Assembly: GCF_963528755.1 (NCBI RefSeq)
Contig: NZ_CAURXA010000002.1
Coordinates: forward strand, 310,001 to 374,000
Reading direction: 5' to 3'
Source: Selenomonas sp963528755
Lineage (GTDB): Bacteria > Bacillota > Negativicutes > Selenomonadales > Selenomonadaceae
Length of the DNA: 64,000 nucleotides
Both the position numbers and the translations under genes were made by a program. This document shows, one piece after another, positions 42,668 through 50,377 of the stretch (positions within the stretch are counted from its first letter, which is position 1; each line of letters opens with the position of its first letter). A model generated the notes under the pieces. The model was not told the origin of the DNA. It searched no databases and saw nothing but the letters and a program-made list of their open reading frames with translations.

Positions 42668-43717
42668 TCAATGCGTCTGGGCGGAATCGTTCATGCGGAA
42701 GATACCGAGCTTCTTCGCGCCGAAGAGCACGGAGACGACGACGCCAGCGAAGATGAGAAGCGCTATGCCGCCCGAAACCTCCGTCAAAGCGACGGCACTC
42801 AGACCCAAGAGGGCGCTGATGATATACATCAAGAGCACCGCCTGGCGCTGCGTGAAGCCGAGATCGAGCAGGCGGTGATGCAGGTGTCCCTTGTCCGGCT
42901 TGAAGATCGGCACGCCGCCGCGATAGCGGCGCACGATGGCGAATGTCGTATCCATGATAGGAAGCCCGAGCGCGAGGATCGGCACGATGAGAGCGATCGT
43001 CGCCGCGCTCTTGACGGCACCGATGACGGAGATGCCCGCGAGCATGAAGCCGAGGAACATGCTGCCCGTGTCCCCCATGAAGATCTTCGCCGGATTGAAG
43101 TTGTAGAAAAGGAAGCCGATGGCAGCTCCCGCAAGCGCCGCCGTCAGCACGGCGACGAGCGCATAGCCCTGCTGCAGGGCGACGAGACAGATGGTCACAG
43201 ACGCGATGGTGGCGACGCCCGCCGCCAAGCCGTCGAGGCCGTCGATGAGGTTCACGGTATTCGTTAGACCGACGATCCAGAAAATCGTCGCGGGTATGGC
43301 AAGATACTCAAGGTAAAGATAATCGCCGAACGGATCGGTGATGAAGTCGATGCGCACATCGAAAGCGACAAGCACGCAGGCACAGACGATCTGCCCGAGG
43401 AGCTTGACCTTCGCGGGCAGATTCTTGTAGTCGTCGATGAGTCCCAGAAGCACGATGAGAGAGCCGCCCGTCATGAGTCCTGCCAGTTCAGTCAAAACCT
43501 CATCCGAGAGTTCCCCGTATGCCATAAATCCGAGCATCGCAGCCATAAAGGCGATGTAGATGCCGACGCCACCGATGCGCGGCACCGGCTTCTTATGAAC
43601 CTTGCGCGCGTCTGGCGCATCGAGCGCCCCCGTTTTTTCCGCAAAAAAAATGACCGCCGGCGTCACGGCAACCGCGACAACCATGGCGACGAGGAACGCC
43701 AAAACGTGATTCGGCAT
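42668..43717 (-). CDS. wecA: Undecaprenyl-phosphate GlcNAc-1-phosphate transferase (WecA/TagO family)
   Basis: 349 residues with about ten membrane helices. The motifs of the polyprenyl-phosphate sugar-1-phosphate transferases are clear: KVHKKPVPRIGGVGIY, LGLIDDYKNLPAKVK, NTVNLIDGLDGLAAG, KIFMGDTGSMFLGF and the HLHHRLLDLG loop, which separates the WecA/TagO group from MraY. It starts lipid-linked glycan synthesis (O-antigen, teichoic-acid-like or other surface glycan), consistent with wecB after it. Start 43717 is chosen because AAGGGGTG lies nine bases upstream; a GTG 51 bases further up lacks a site. Confidence 0.9.
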   Translation of the reverse strand: MPNHVLAFLVAMVVAVAVTPAVIFFAEKTGALDAPDARKVHKKPVPRIGGVGIYIAFMAAMLGFMAYGELSDEVLTELAGLMTGGSLIVLLGLIDDYKNLPAKVKLLGQIVCACVLVAFDVRIDFITDPFGDYLYLEYLAIPATIFWIVGLTNTVNLIDGLDGLAAGVATIASVTICLVALQQGYALVAVLTAALAGAAIGFLFYNFNPAKIFMGDTGSMFLGFMLAGISVIGAVKSAATIALIVPILALGLPIMDTTFAIVRRYRGGVPIFKPDKGHLHHRLLDLGFTQRQAVLLMYIISALLGLSAVALTEVSGGIALLIFAGVVVSVLFGAKKLGIFRMNDSAQTH

Positions 43718-43811
43718 GGAAAACAGCACCCCTTTTATATACCCGTAGGACGCATCCAAAAGCGTCACCGTTTCTTTTCAACAGCCACTCCACTTTTTCA
43801 TGAACCATTGT

Positions 43812-44138
43812 ATCATGAAAGCCCAAGAAGTCAAGCCCGTAGGGCGCAGACTGATTGGCTGCTTTCATATAAGGCGGGTGGACATATGTACAGTGAGATG
43901 TTTTGATGCCGCCATCGCTGGAAACGGACACAAAAAATAAACCGCGCCTCTTTGCGCGACGGCTGAACATATGTCCATCAAGTTTATCATGAAAGCCCAA
44001 GAAGTCAAGCCCGCAGGGCGCAGATCGATTGGCTGCTTTCATATAAGGGCGGCGCACAATGTCCACAAAGTGGACGTTTGTGCGTGTAGCTTATCATGAA
44101 AGCCCAAGAAGTCAAGCCCGTAGGGCGCAGACTGATTG
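43812..44138. repeat. Composite dispersed repeat, family 1 (three cores)
   Basis: Cores begin at 43812, 43986 and 44093, each ATCATGAAAGCCCAAGAAGT. Between the first two lies the same spacer type as at 2915-3021, bounded by GGACATATGT and ACATATGTCC. The second core ends in the hairpin GTCCAC-AAA-GTGGAC; the third is cut off where the hpf terminator begins. It fills the 470-base gap between wecA and hpf. Confidence 0.88.
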
Positions 44139-44169
44139 AAAAGCCCGCCGGCGCGAAGCACCGGCGGGC
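44138..44169 (-). terminator. Terminator of hpf
   Basis: Minus strand GCCCGCCGGTGC-TTCG-CGCCGGCGGGC followed by TTTTC, 23 bases after the hpf stop. It abuts the truncated third repeat core. Confidence 0.85.
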
Positions 44170-44191
44170 AGTCAAACACAAAACACAAAAC

Positions 44192-44737
44192 TTAATTTCC
44201 CGGCTCGATCAAGGCGTACTTGCCGTCCGTGCGGCGATAAACGACGTTGATCTCCTCCGACTCAGCGTTGCGGAACACGAAGAAGTTGTGATTCAAGAGG
44301 TTCATCTGCATGATTGCCTCCTGCACATCCATGGGCTTCACGACGAAGCGCTTCGTCTTTACGAGCGGGAACTCGCCTTCCTCCTCCTGTACGGGAATCG
44401 CACCCATCTGCTGCACGGCCTCTTCTTTGAAGCCGCCGCCGCGGAAACGCTTGGCAAGGCGCGTCTTCTGCTTGCGAATCTGACGCTCAAGCTTCTCGAC
44501 GACGAGGTCGATGGAGGTGTACATATCCATCGTGGCCTCCTCGCCCCGAAGCAGAACACCACCCGGGATGGGCACAGTGACTTCGACAATATGGCGTCCT
44601 TTGGAAACCGTGAGGAGCACCGAGATTTCGCCCACCTCGTCGAAATACTTCGTGATTTTGCCGACACGCTTCTCGACATAATCCTTGAGCGACGGGGTGA
44701 TCTCAATGTTTTTCCCTCGTACCGTGAATGTGGCCAT
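44192..44737 (-). CDS. hpf: Ribosome hibernation-promoting factor, long form
   Basis: 181 residues. The N-terminal HPF/YfiA domain (about 1-100, FTVRGKNIEITPSLKDYVEKRVGKITKYF) binds the decoding site, and the C-terminal domain (about 122-181, VKTKRFVVKPMDVQEAIMQMNLLNHNFFVFRNAES) makes 100S ribosome dimers in Firmicutes. A basic linker (RKQKTRLAKRFRGGG) joins them. ATG 44737 follows AAAGGGGA; an in-frame extension to 44794 is unsupported. Monocistronic, between repeat-filled gaps. Confidence 0.93.
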   Translation of the reverse strand: MATFTVRGKNIEITPSLKDYVEKRVGKITKYFDEVGEISVLLTVSKGRHIVEVTVPIPGGVLLRGEEATMDMYTSIDLVVEKLERQIRKQKTRLAKRFRGGGFKEEAVQQMGAIPVQEEEGEFPLVKTKRFVVKPMDVQEAIMQMNLLNHNFFVFRNAESEEINVVYRRTDGKYALIEPGN

Positions 44738-44908
44738 AGTGACATGTCCCCTTTCCTGTATCTTCTGCTGTATATATTCTCCCTCCGCTCGCAAAACCCT
44801 TCTTTTGGAAAAGAATGTTTCTGAAAATTTTCACGAGGGTCATCCAATGTGTTTTCACTGGCTGGAATGAATATTCAATGCTATAATAAGCACAAAGAAG
44901 GTGATTTC

Positions 44909-45910
44909 GTGCAGCAAGAGGACCGTTCTTCGACGGCGAGTCATGTGCCGCTTTATCAAAATCCAACCTATGACCAACACGCCAAACGCCTGCTTTCACA
45001 AAGAACCATCATGGCTCGGCTGCTCAAGCGAACCGTGCCGGAATTCAAAGATGTCGCCATCGCTGACATAGCTGAAAAGTACATCGAAGGCTCGCCGCAA
45101 ATCAGCGAGATTCCCGTTGCGCGGGACAAGACGAATGCCGCAAGGAACGCACTGCATACGCCAAAAGAATTTCTTGGCGATGCCACGGAAAGTGTCGGCA
45201 TCACAGAAGGCTGGATTCGCTTCGACATCCTCTTTCACGCGCGTGCTCCAAAATCAGGCGAACTCATCACCTTGATCATCAACGTCGAGGCACAGAGAAC
45301 GCAGCGTCGAACAAAACTTGGTTACGCACTTTTGCGCCGTGCCATCTACTATGCAAGCCGTTTACTTTCTTCTCAAAAGGAAACGGAGTTCACAGGATCT
45401 TCTTATGACGAAATCAAGAAAGTCTACTCCATCTGGCTCTGCATGGATGCTCCCGATGGCAATAGCGCCATCAATCGCTACGATATCAACGAGCATCACG
45501 TTCTAAACAGTCACAAGGAAAATCATACCGATTACGACCTGATGAGCATTGTAACGATTTATCTTGGCGAAGAACGAAAATCACACGAAGATTGGCTCAT
45601 CCGCTTCCTGCGCCTCTTGTTCAAGAATACAAGAATGACGATGGCAGAGAAAAAGAAACTTCTGAAAGATGAATTTGATCTGGATACGACTACCGATATA
45701 GAGGAGGAGTTGAGTACAATGTGCAATTTGAGTACGGGGATTTATGAGCAGGGAATCGAGCAAGGAATCGAGCAGGGAATCGAAACCAATCGCACAGCGA
45801 CTGTCCTTTCGATGCTCAAAGAAAATTTACCCATTGAAATGATCGCACGCATCACAAATTTATCGGCAGACAAGATACGTGCCTTAAAAATGGAGAACCA
45901 ACCATCTTGA
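44909..45910 (+). CDS. Rpn family / PD-(D/E)XK nuclease-type putative transposase-like protein
   Basis: 333 residues. The N-terminus has the arrangement of Rpn and related PD-(D/E)XK 'transposase' proteins: GWIRFDILFHARAP (Asp) then ITLIINVEAQRTQRR (Glu-x-Gln), followed by a helix YALLRRAIYYASRLL. The C-terminus has the typical IEQGIEQGIEQGIE repeats and a helix-turn-helix-like end (PIEMIARITNLSADKIRALK). Rpn proteins of E. coli are DNA nucleases that promote RecA-independent recombination. The GTG at 44909 has AAGAAGG at seven bases. An extended -10 (TGCTATAAT) ends at 44887. It is followed by a MITE-like repeat. Confidence 0.75.
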   Translation: MQQEDRSSTASHVPLYQNPTYDQHAKRLLSQRTIMARLLKRTVPEFKDVAIADIAEKYIEGSPQISEIPVARDKTNAARNALHTPKEFLGDATESVGITEGWIRFDILFHARAPKSGELITLIINVEAQRTQRRTKLGYALLRRAIYYASRLLSSQKETEFTGSSYDEIKKVYSIWLCMDAPDGNSAINRYDINEHHVLNSHKENHTDYDLMSIVTIYLGEERKSHEDWLIRFLRLLFKNTRMTMAEKKKLLKDEFDLDTTTDIEEELSTMCNLSTGIYEQGIEQGIEQGIETNRTATVLSMLKENLPIEMIARITNLSADKIRALKMENQPS

Positions 45911-45926
45911 ACGAATATAATTTGCC

Positions 45927-46095
45927 TTAAGGAAACGTTGATAAAATGAAGTTGCCCAGATTTGCATAGATACGCTGTTCCTGTCTAGGAGACAAACCGC
46001 AGGCGTAGCAGTGGCTACATCGAGGATTTGTCGACGACGACAGGGCAGTGTAGATGTGTGAAGATGGGTAGCTGAATTTATCAGTGCTTCTTTAA
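45927..46095. repeat. MITE-like repeat, family 2, copy 1
   Basis: About 169 bases with terminal inverted repeats TTAAGGAAACGTTGATAAA and TTTATCAGTGCTTCTTTAA. The interior folds: CCTGTC with GACAGG, GACAAA with TTTGTC, GTAGC with GCTAC. Roughly four in five bases match copy 2 at 46614, same orientation. No coding capacity. Confidence 0.85.
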
Positions 46096-46155
46096 ATCTA
46101 AGGCTGGCACATGAAGCGAACCGCTCCGCTCCATGTGCCAGCCTTAGATTTCTCT
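46096..46155 (+). terminator. Strong hairpin downstream of the Rpn gene and repeat
   Basis: ATCTAAGGCTGGCACATG (46096-46113) is perfectly complementary to CATGTGCCAGCCTTAGAT (46132-46149), followed by TTCTCTTTC. Probably ends the Rpn transcript; the T-tract is poor. Confidence 0.5.
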
Positions 46156-46184
46156 TTCAGCGACTCGTTCCCCTCGCTTGAAAA

Positions 46185-46214
46185 CAAAAGAACCGGCTCC
46201 AAACGGAGCCGGTC
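46185..46214 (-). terminator. Terminator of the cold-shock gene
   Basis: Minus strand ACCGGCTCC-GTTT-GGAGCCGGT followed by TCTTTTGTTTT, 72 bases after the stop codon. Confidence 0.8.
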
Positions 46215-46285
46215 TTTGCCAAACTTCAGAAAACGCGTGGTTCAATCAACGTTCTCTGAGGGAGCACGATATGCTTTCGCGTAGC

Positions 46286-46486
46286 TTACGCCGTCTTCAC
46301 GACATTAGAAGCCTGCGGGCCGCGTGCGCCTTCGACGATCTCGAATTCTACGCCCTGACCCTCAGCCAACGTCTTGAATCCATCGCCCTGGATTGCAGAG
46401 AAATGGACAAAAACATCATCGCCGTCTTCCCTCTCGATGAAACCATAGCCCTTTTCTGCGCTGAACCATTTGACCTTACCAACCAT
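46286..46486 (-). CDS. Cold-shock protein, CspA family
   Basis: 66 residues, the full length of the family: VGKVKWFSAEKGYGFIER with RNP1 and DVFVHFSAIQ with RNP2, then the FEIVEGARGPQASNV ending. An OB-fold nucleic-acid chaperone. ATG 46486 follows AGGAGG; longer in-frame starts are not supported. A consensus promoter at 46546-46574 gives a leader of about 50 bases. Confidence 0.95.
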   Translation of the reverse strand: MVGKVKWFSAEKGYGFIEREDGDDVFVHFSAIQGDGFKTLAEGQGVEFEIVEGARGPQASNVVKTA

Positions 46487-46545
46487 AGTAATTCCTCCTG
46501 TTTCTTGGTGTGTTGCAGAACCGCGCCTGATACTCACGCAATTTC

Positions 46546-46574
46546 ATTATAGACCCTACCATCTAATCTGTCAA
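46546..46574 (-). promoter_or_regulatory. Consensus promoter of the cold-shock gene
   Basis: Minus strand TTGACA, 17 bases, TATAAT: a perfect match to the housekeeping consensus. Confidence 0.9.
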
Positions 46575-46613
46575 TCAAATAGGAGAAATGATTACGAGGA
46601 AGCCACATTTTTT

Positions 46614-46781
46614 CTAAGGGAACGCTGATAAAATGAGGTCGCCCAGATTTGCACAGATGCGCTGTATCTGTCGAGGAGACAAACCGCAGGCGTAGCGGTG
46701 CTACGTCGAGGATTTGTCGACGACGAGAGGACAGCGCAGATGCGTGAAGATGGGCGGCTGAATTTATCAGCGCTCCCTAAA
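46614..46781. repeat. MITE-like repeat, family 2, copy 2, overlapping the aroB stop codon
   Basis: About 168 bases with terminal inverted repeats TAAGGGAACGCTGATAAA and TTTATCAGCGCTCCCTA. The interior folds into CTGTC/GACAG, GACAAA/TTTGTC and CGTAGC-GGT-GCTACG. Its right end contains the bases 46777-46779 that form the aroB TAG stop. Confidence 0.88.
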
Positions 46782-47874
46782 TTCTCAAGCAACGTGCCAT
46801 CGCCGTGCGCACGATGCTCTCTGGCACATCGTCTCGCACGCAGACCTTGCCGATGCCTTCCATGAGCACCCAGTTGACTTTGCCGTCGACCGTCTTCTTG
46901 TCGTGGAAGATCGCCGCATAGAGGCCTTCGACCGTGCAGTCTTCGGCAAATAGGGGCAGTCCCAGACGCTCTGTCAGACGGCGCACGCGCAGGACGTCGG
47001 CATCATCGATCATGCCGAGCGCCTCACTGATGTATGCCGCGCCCAAAGATCCGATGGCGACGGCCTCGCCGTGATTGTAGCGCGCATAGCCCGTTTCCTT
47101 CTCGATGGCATGAGCGATGGTGTGCCCGTAGTTCAAAATGCGGCGCAGGCCACCTTCCTTCTCGTCCTTGGCGACAACCTCCGCCTTGATTTCGCACGAG
47201 CGCTCGACCATGAAGAGCGCCGCATCATACGAAAGGCGCAGTACGTCTGCCGCATGATCTTCGAGATAGGCGAAAATTTCCGCGTCAAAGATGATGCCAT
47301 ACTTAATGATCTCGCCGAGTCCTGTGCGGATCTCACGCTCGGGCAGAGTGGCGAATGTCGCGAGATCGGCGAAAACGGCGGCGGGCTGGTAGAAAGCTCC
47401 GATGAGATTCTTGCCGAGGCGATGGTTGACGGCGACCTTGCCGCCGACGCTTGAATCGACCTGAGCGAGAAGGCTCGTCGGCAGCTGTACGAAGGGCACG
47501 CCGCGCATGTACGTCGCAGCGATGAATCCCGCTAGGTCGCCGACGACACCGCCGCCCAAGGCGAATACGGGCGAGCGGCGGTCAAGTCCCAGCTCGATGG
47601 CGTGCGTAAAAATCTCGTCGACAACGACAAGCGACTTCGAGGCTTCACCCGCGGGCACGAGATGGAGCGCAGGTTCCAATCCCGCCTCGCGCAAGGCTGC
47701 CAATGTCCTCTCGCCATAAATCTTCCCGACATTCTCATCGGAGATGACGAGCGCCTTGTGCGAGAAATTCTGCACCTTTGCGAAATCGGAAATTTCCGGC
47801 AGAAGATTCTCGCCGATAAAGATGTCGTAACTCGCCGCGCCAAGTTCCACGCGCACCTTGTGCATCTCACGCAC
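46777..47874 (-). CDS. aroB: 3-dehydroquinate synthase
   Basis: 365 residues; makes 3-dehydroquinate from DAHP using NAD and a divalent metal. The conserved parts are visible: FALGGGVVGDLAGFIAATYMRGVPFVQLPTSLLAQVDSSVGGK in two blocks (glycine-rich NAD loop and the metal/phosphate site), ILNYGHTIAHAIE (metal-binding His) and NHGEAVAIG. I chose the GTG at 47874 because AGGGAAGG lies eight bases upstream; it overlaps aroK by eight bases. The last codons and stop run into a family-2 repeat, so the C-terminus may have been trimmed or changed. Confidence 0.93.
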   Translation of the reverse strand: MREMHKVRVELGAASYDIFIGENLLPEISDFAKVQNFSHKALVISDENVGKIYGERTLAALREAGLEPALHLVPAGEASKSLVVVDEIFTHAIELGLDRRSPVFALGGGVVGDLAGFIAATYMRGVPFVQLPTSLLAQVDSSVGGKVAVNHRLGKNLIGAFYQPAAVFADLATFATLPEREIRTGLGEIIKYGIIFDAEIFAYLEDHAADVLRLSYDAALFMVERSCEIKAEVVAKDEKEGGLRRILNYGHTIAHAIEKETGYARYNHGEAVAIGSLGAAYISEALGMIDDADVLRVRRLTERLGLPLFAEDCTVEGLYAAIFHDKKTVDGKVNWVLMEGIGKVCVRDDVPESIVRTAMARCLRI

Positions 47875-48397
47875 GAAAAACACCTTCCCTCTTCAAATAG
47901 CCGGCGATGTCATCGACGACCTGCAGCGGCGAAAGATCGCTCGTGTCAACGCTGTAATCCGCAACCTCATAAAGCTCCCTGCGCTCCGCCATGAGGTCTG
48001 CCACCGCCTGCCGGCGATCTCCTGCATCCTTTGCATCGAGCACGGGACGATCGCCCACATGAGCCGTGCGTGCGAGCACGGCGTCAACAGAGGCCGTCAA
48101 ACAGATGATCGCGCCGTTCTCCTTGAGCAGCGCCACATTCGCTGCGTCTTTGACCGTGCCGCCGCCCGTCGAAATCACGAGAGCGCGGCGCTTGGCCGTG
48201 CGCCTGACCGCCTCCCTTTCCAAAGCGCGGAAAGCCGCCTCACCCTCAGAGGCGAAGATCTCGGGAATCGAACGCCCCGCCTCTTCCTCGATCATGCGGT
48301 CGAGATCGACGAAGGCACGGCCGAGACGCTGTGCAAGCGCACGTCCCGTGCTCGTCTTGCCCGTACCCATGAAGCCGATCAATACGACGTTCTTCAT
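47867..48397 (-). CDS. aroK: Shikimate kinase
   Basis: 176 residues. P-loop GFMGTGKTSTGRALA at the N-terminus, DLDRMIEEEAGRSIPEIFASEGE (shikimate-binding Asp and helix), ISTGGGTV (shikimate loop) and the lid RPVLDAK. Phosphorylates shikimate at the 3-hydroxyl. ATG 48397 follows aroC by one base (TGAGATG) and uses GGAGG in the aroC tail; an in-frame start upstream is not supported. Confidence 0.95.
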   Translation of the reverse strand: MKNVVLIGFMGTGKTSTGRALAQRLGRAFVDLDRMIEEEAGRSIPEIFASEGEAAFRALEREAVRRTAKRRALVISTGGGTVKDAANVALLKENGAIICLTASVDAVLARTAHVGDRPVLDAKDAGDRRQAVADLMAERRELYEVADYSVDTSDLSPLQVVDDIAGYLKREGVFRA

Positions 48398-48398
48398 C

Positions 48399-49553
48399 TC
48401 ACGCCTCCTCCGTGCGCTTCTTGTACGCTTCGACATCCGCTTTCATGTCGCGCATATTGTCGCTGTCAAACTTCTCGATGAAGGCTTCGGCGAGCACAAA
48501 GGCCGCCATCGCCTCGCCGACGACAGAGGCGGCGGGCACGGCGCAGACGTCGCTGCGCTCCTTCGAGGCAAGCACGGGCGCTTTTTTTTCGATGTCAACG
48601 GAATGAAGCGGCTTCATCAGCGTCGGAATCGGCTTCATGACGGCGCGAATGACGATATCCTCGCCGTTCGTCATGCCGCCCTCAAGGCCGCCCGCGCGGT
48701 TCGTCCTGCGCACGACGGAGTCGTTCTCGCCCAAGAACATCTCGTCGTGCGCCTCGCTGCCAGGGAGCGCCGCATAGCCGAAGCCAGCGCCAATCTCGAC
48801 GCCCTTGATGGCCTGAATCGACATCATGGCGGCGGCAAACCGCGCGTCGAGACGCCTGTCCCACTGGATGTGGCTGCCGAGTCCGAGCGGCGCACCCGCG
48901 ATTCGCACCTCGAAGATGCCGCCGAGCGTATCGCCCGCCTCTTTCGCCGCGCGAATCTTCTCTTTCATGCGCTCTTCAGCCTCAGCATCAAAGCAGTTGA
49001 GTTCCGACGCCATCTTATGCGCCGCGCCCGTCTCGCGCTTGGCTGCATCAGCAGCGACGCCGCCGATGTCGAGCACAGCGGATTCGACCGTGACGCCGAG
49101 TGCGAAGAGAAGCTCCTTCGCCACGGCGCCGACGGCGACGCGCATCGCCGTCTCTCTCGCGCTCGCCCGCTCCAAGATGTCGCGGATGTCCTCACGCGCG
49201 TACTTCCGAACGCCCGTGAGGTCTGCGTGTCCGGGACGCGCCGCCGTCACCTTCTCGCCGTGCGCCTCGCCAAACGCCGCCATGCGTTCCTGCCAGTTCT
49301 GCCAATCGCGGTTCTCGACCGAGAGCGTAATAGGAGAGCCGATCGTCTCGCCGAAGCGCACGCCCGAGAGAATTCGCACCGTATCCGTTTCGATCTTCAT
49401 GCGTCCGCCGCGCCCGTAGCCCTGCTGGCGACGCGCCAGGTCACGGTTGATGTTTTCCAATCTCAGCGAAAGCCCCGCTGGAATACCCTCCAAGATGGCT
49501 GTCAAAGACGGGCCGTGCGATTCGCCCGCCGTCAAAAAACGCAATGTGCTCAA
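48399..49553 (-). CDS. aroC: Chorismate synthase
   Basis: 384 residues. Family motifs: LRFLTAGESHGPSLTAILEG, RRQQGYGRGGRMKIE with the FMN/substrate-binding basic residues, SITLSVENRDW-like segment, GRPGHADLTG-type AARPGHADLTGVRKY, and GEAMAAFVLAEAF near the end. Needs reduced flavin to make chorismate from EPSP. The start seems to be a TTG at 49553 with only weak complementarity to the ribosome (GGGAAA); a second TTG nine bases downstream is the alternative. First of the aroC-aroK-aroB set. Confidence 0.95.
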   Translation of the reverse strand: MSTLRFLTAGESHGPSLTAILEGIPAGLSLRLENINRDLARRQQGYGRGGRMKIETDTVRILSGVRFGETIGSPITLSVENRDWQNWQERMAAFGEAHGEKVTAARPGHADLTGVRKYAREDIRDILERASARETAMRVAVGAVAKELLFALGVTVESAVLDIGGVAADAAKRETGAAHKMASELNCFDAEAEERMKEKIRAAKEAGDTLGGIFEVRIAGAPLGLGSHIQWDRRLDARFAAAMMSIQAIKGVEIGAGFGYAALPGSEAHDEMFLGENDSVVRRTNRAGGLEGGMTNGEDIVIRAVMKPIPTLMKPLHSVDIEKKAPVLASKERSDVCAVPAASVVGEAMAAFVLAEAFIEKFDSDNMRDMKADVEAYKKRTEEA

Positions 49554-49599
49554 TATGATTTCCCACTTTCAAAAATACAACCTTCCAACTTTATTTAGT

Positions 49600-49783
49600 C
49601 TACTATGAAAGTCCAAGAAGTCAAGCCCGAAGGGCGCAGACTGATTGGGTAACTTTCATTAAGGGCGGCGCACAATGTCCACGAAGTGGACGTTTGTGCG
49701 TGTAGCTTACTATGAAAGTCCAAGAAGTCAAGCCCAAAGGGCGTAGACTGATTGGATAACTTTCGTTAAGGGCGGCGCACAAT
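49600..49783 (+). repeat. Dispersed repeat family 1, two tandem copies
   Basis: Cores begin at 49600 (TACTATGAAAGTCCAAGAAG) and 49708, in tandem. The first is complete with hairpin GTCCAC-GAA-GTGGAC; the second stops at GGCGGCGCACAATA, just before its hairpin. It lies between the pil operon and aroC. Confidence 0.88.
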
Positions 49784-49789
49784 AGGAAG

Positions 49790-49829
49790 CGTCCCCTGTG
49801 CACCCCCTAAAATATCTGCTGAGGGGACG
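49790..49829 (-). terminator. Possible terminator at the end of the pil operon
   Basis: CGTCCCCT (49790-49797) pairs with AGGGGACG (49822-49829), one base before the pilO stop. No T-run follows, so it may only be a partial terminator or an mRNA stabiliser. Confidence 0.4.
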
Positions 49830-49830
49830 T

Positions 49831-50352
49831 TCATTCCTTCTCGGCAAAAATCGAAAGCCGCATCTTCACATGAAGCCTGCCGTCCTCGCTCTTGATCTCC
49901 GTGCTCTCCATGCGGACGAAGCGCTCGCTCTTTTCCAAATCCTTCAAAAAAGCAAGAAGATGAAAGTATTCGCCGTCCAACTCCACATCGAGCGGCAGGC
50001 GCGAAACGCCGCCCTCCTCTTCGATCTGCCCGGGTGCAACGGCGGCGAGCGTCAGCTTCTCATGCTGCGCTTCACGCTCCAAGAGCGAGAGGAAATCGCC
50101 CTGTCCCATGCGAGCGGGCAGGCGCTTTTCCAACGCAGAGCTGCGTGCGGCACGCTCTTTTACGCGTTCCGCCCCGTCGCCGTGCGCGTTCATGAAGTTC
50201 TGCACGGCGACGAGCGCGTCCTTCTCTTTCGCCGCTTCCTCCTCCAGCCTCGCGATTTCCGCACGCTGCGGCAAAAAGCACAGTTGGAAGAATGCCGTGC
50301 ACAGAAGCAGCGCCAGCGCAAAGATTGCCGAGAGAAGCATCTTCGAACGCAT
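49831..50352 (-). CDS. pilO: Type IV pilus assembly protein PilO-like
   Basis: 173 residues: a short cytoplasmic start, one membrane helix (LLSAIFALALLLCTAFFQL), a coiled-coil (RAEIARLEEEAAKEKDALVAVQ) and a C-terminal ferredoxin-like fold (YFHLLAFLKDLEKSERFVRMESTEI) typical of PilO/GspM. It forms the inner-membrane alignment complex with PilN. Last gene of the pil operon, directly after the pilM-pilN fusion. Confidence 0.8.
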   Translation of the reverse strand: MRSKMLLSAIFALALLLCTAFFQLCFLPQRAEIARLEEEAAKEKDALVAVQNFMNAHGDGAERVKERAARSSALEKRLPARMGQGDFLSLLEREAQHEKLTLAAVAPGQIEEEGGVSRLPLDVELDGEYFHLLAFLKDLEKSERFVRMESTEIKSEDGRLHVKMRLSIFAEKE

Positions 50353-50377
50353 TTCTTCACCCTTTCTGGAAAATTCC

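Noticed and set aside
44909..45910. Rpn-type gene as the transposase of the family-2 elements
   Set aside because: Only proximity supports this; Rpn proteins are nucleases without known recognition of such inverted repeats. Kept as a neighbour observation only.
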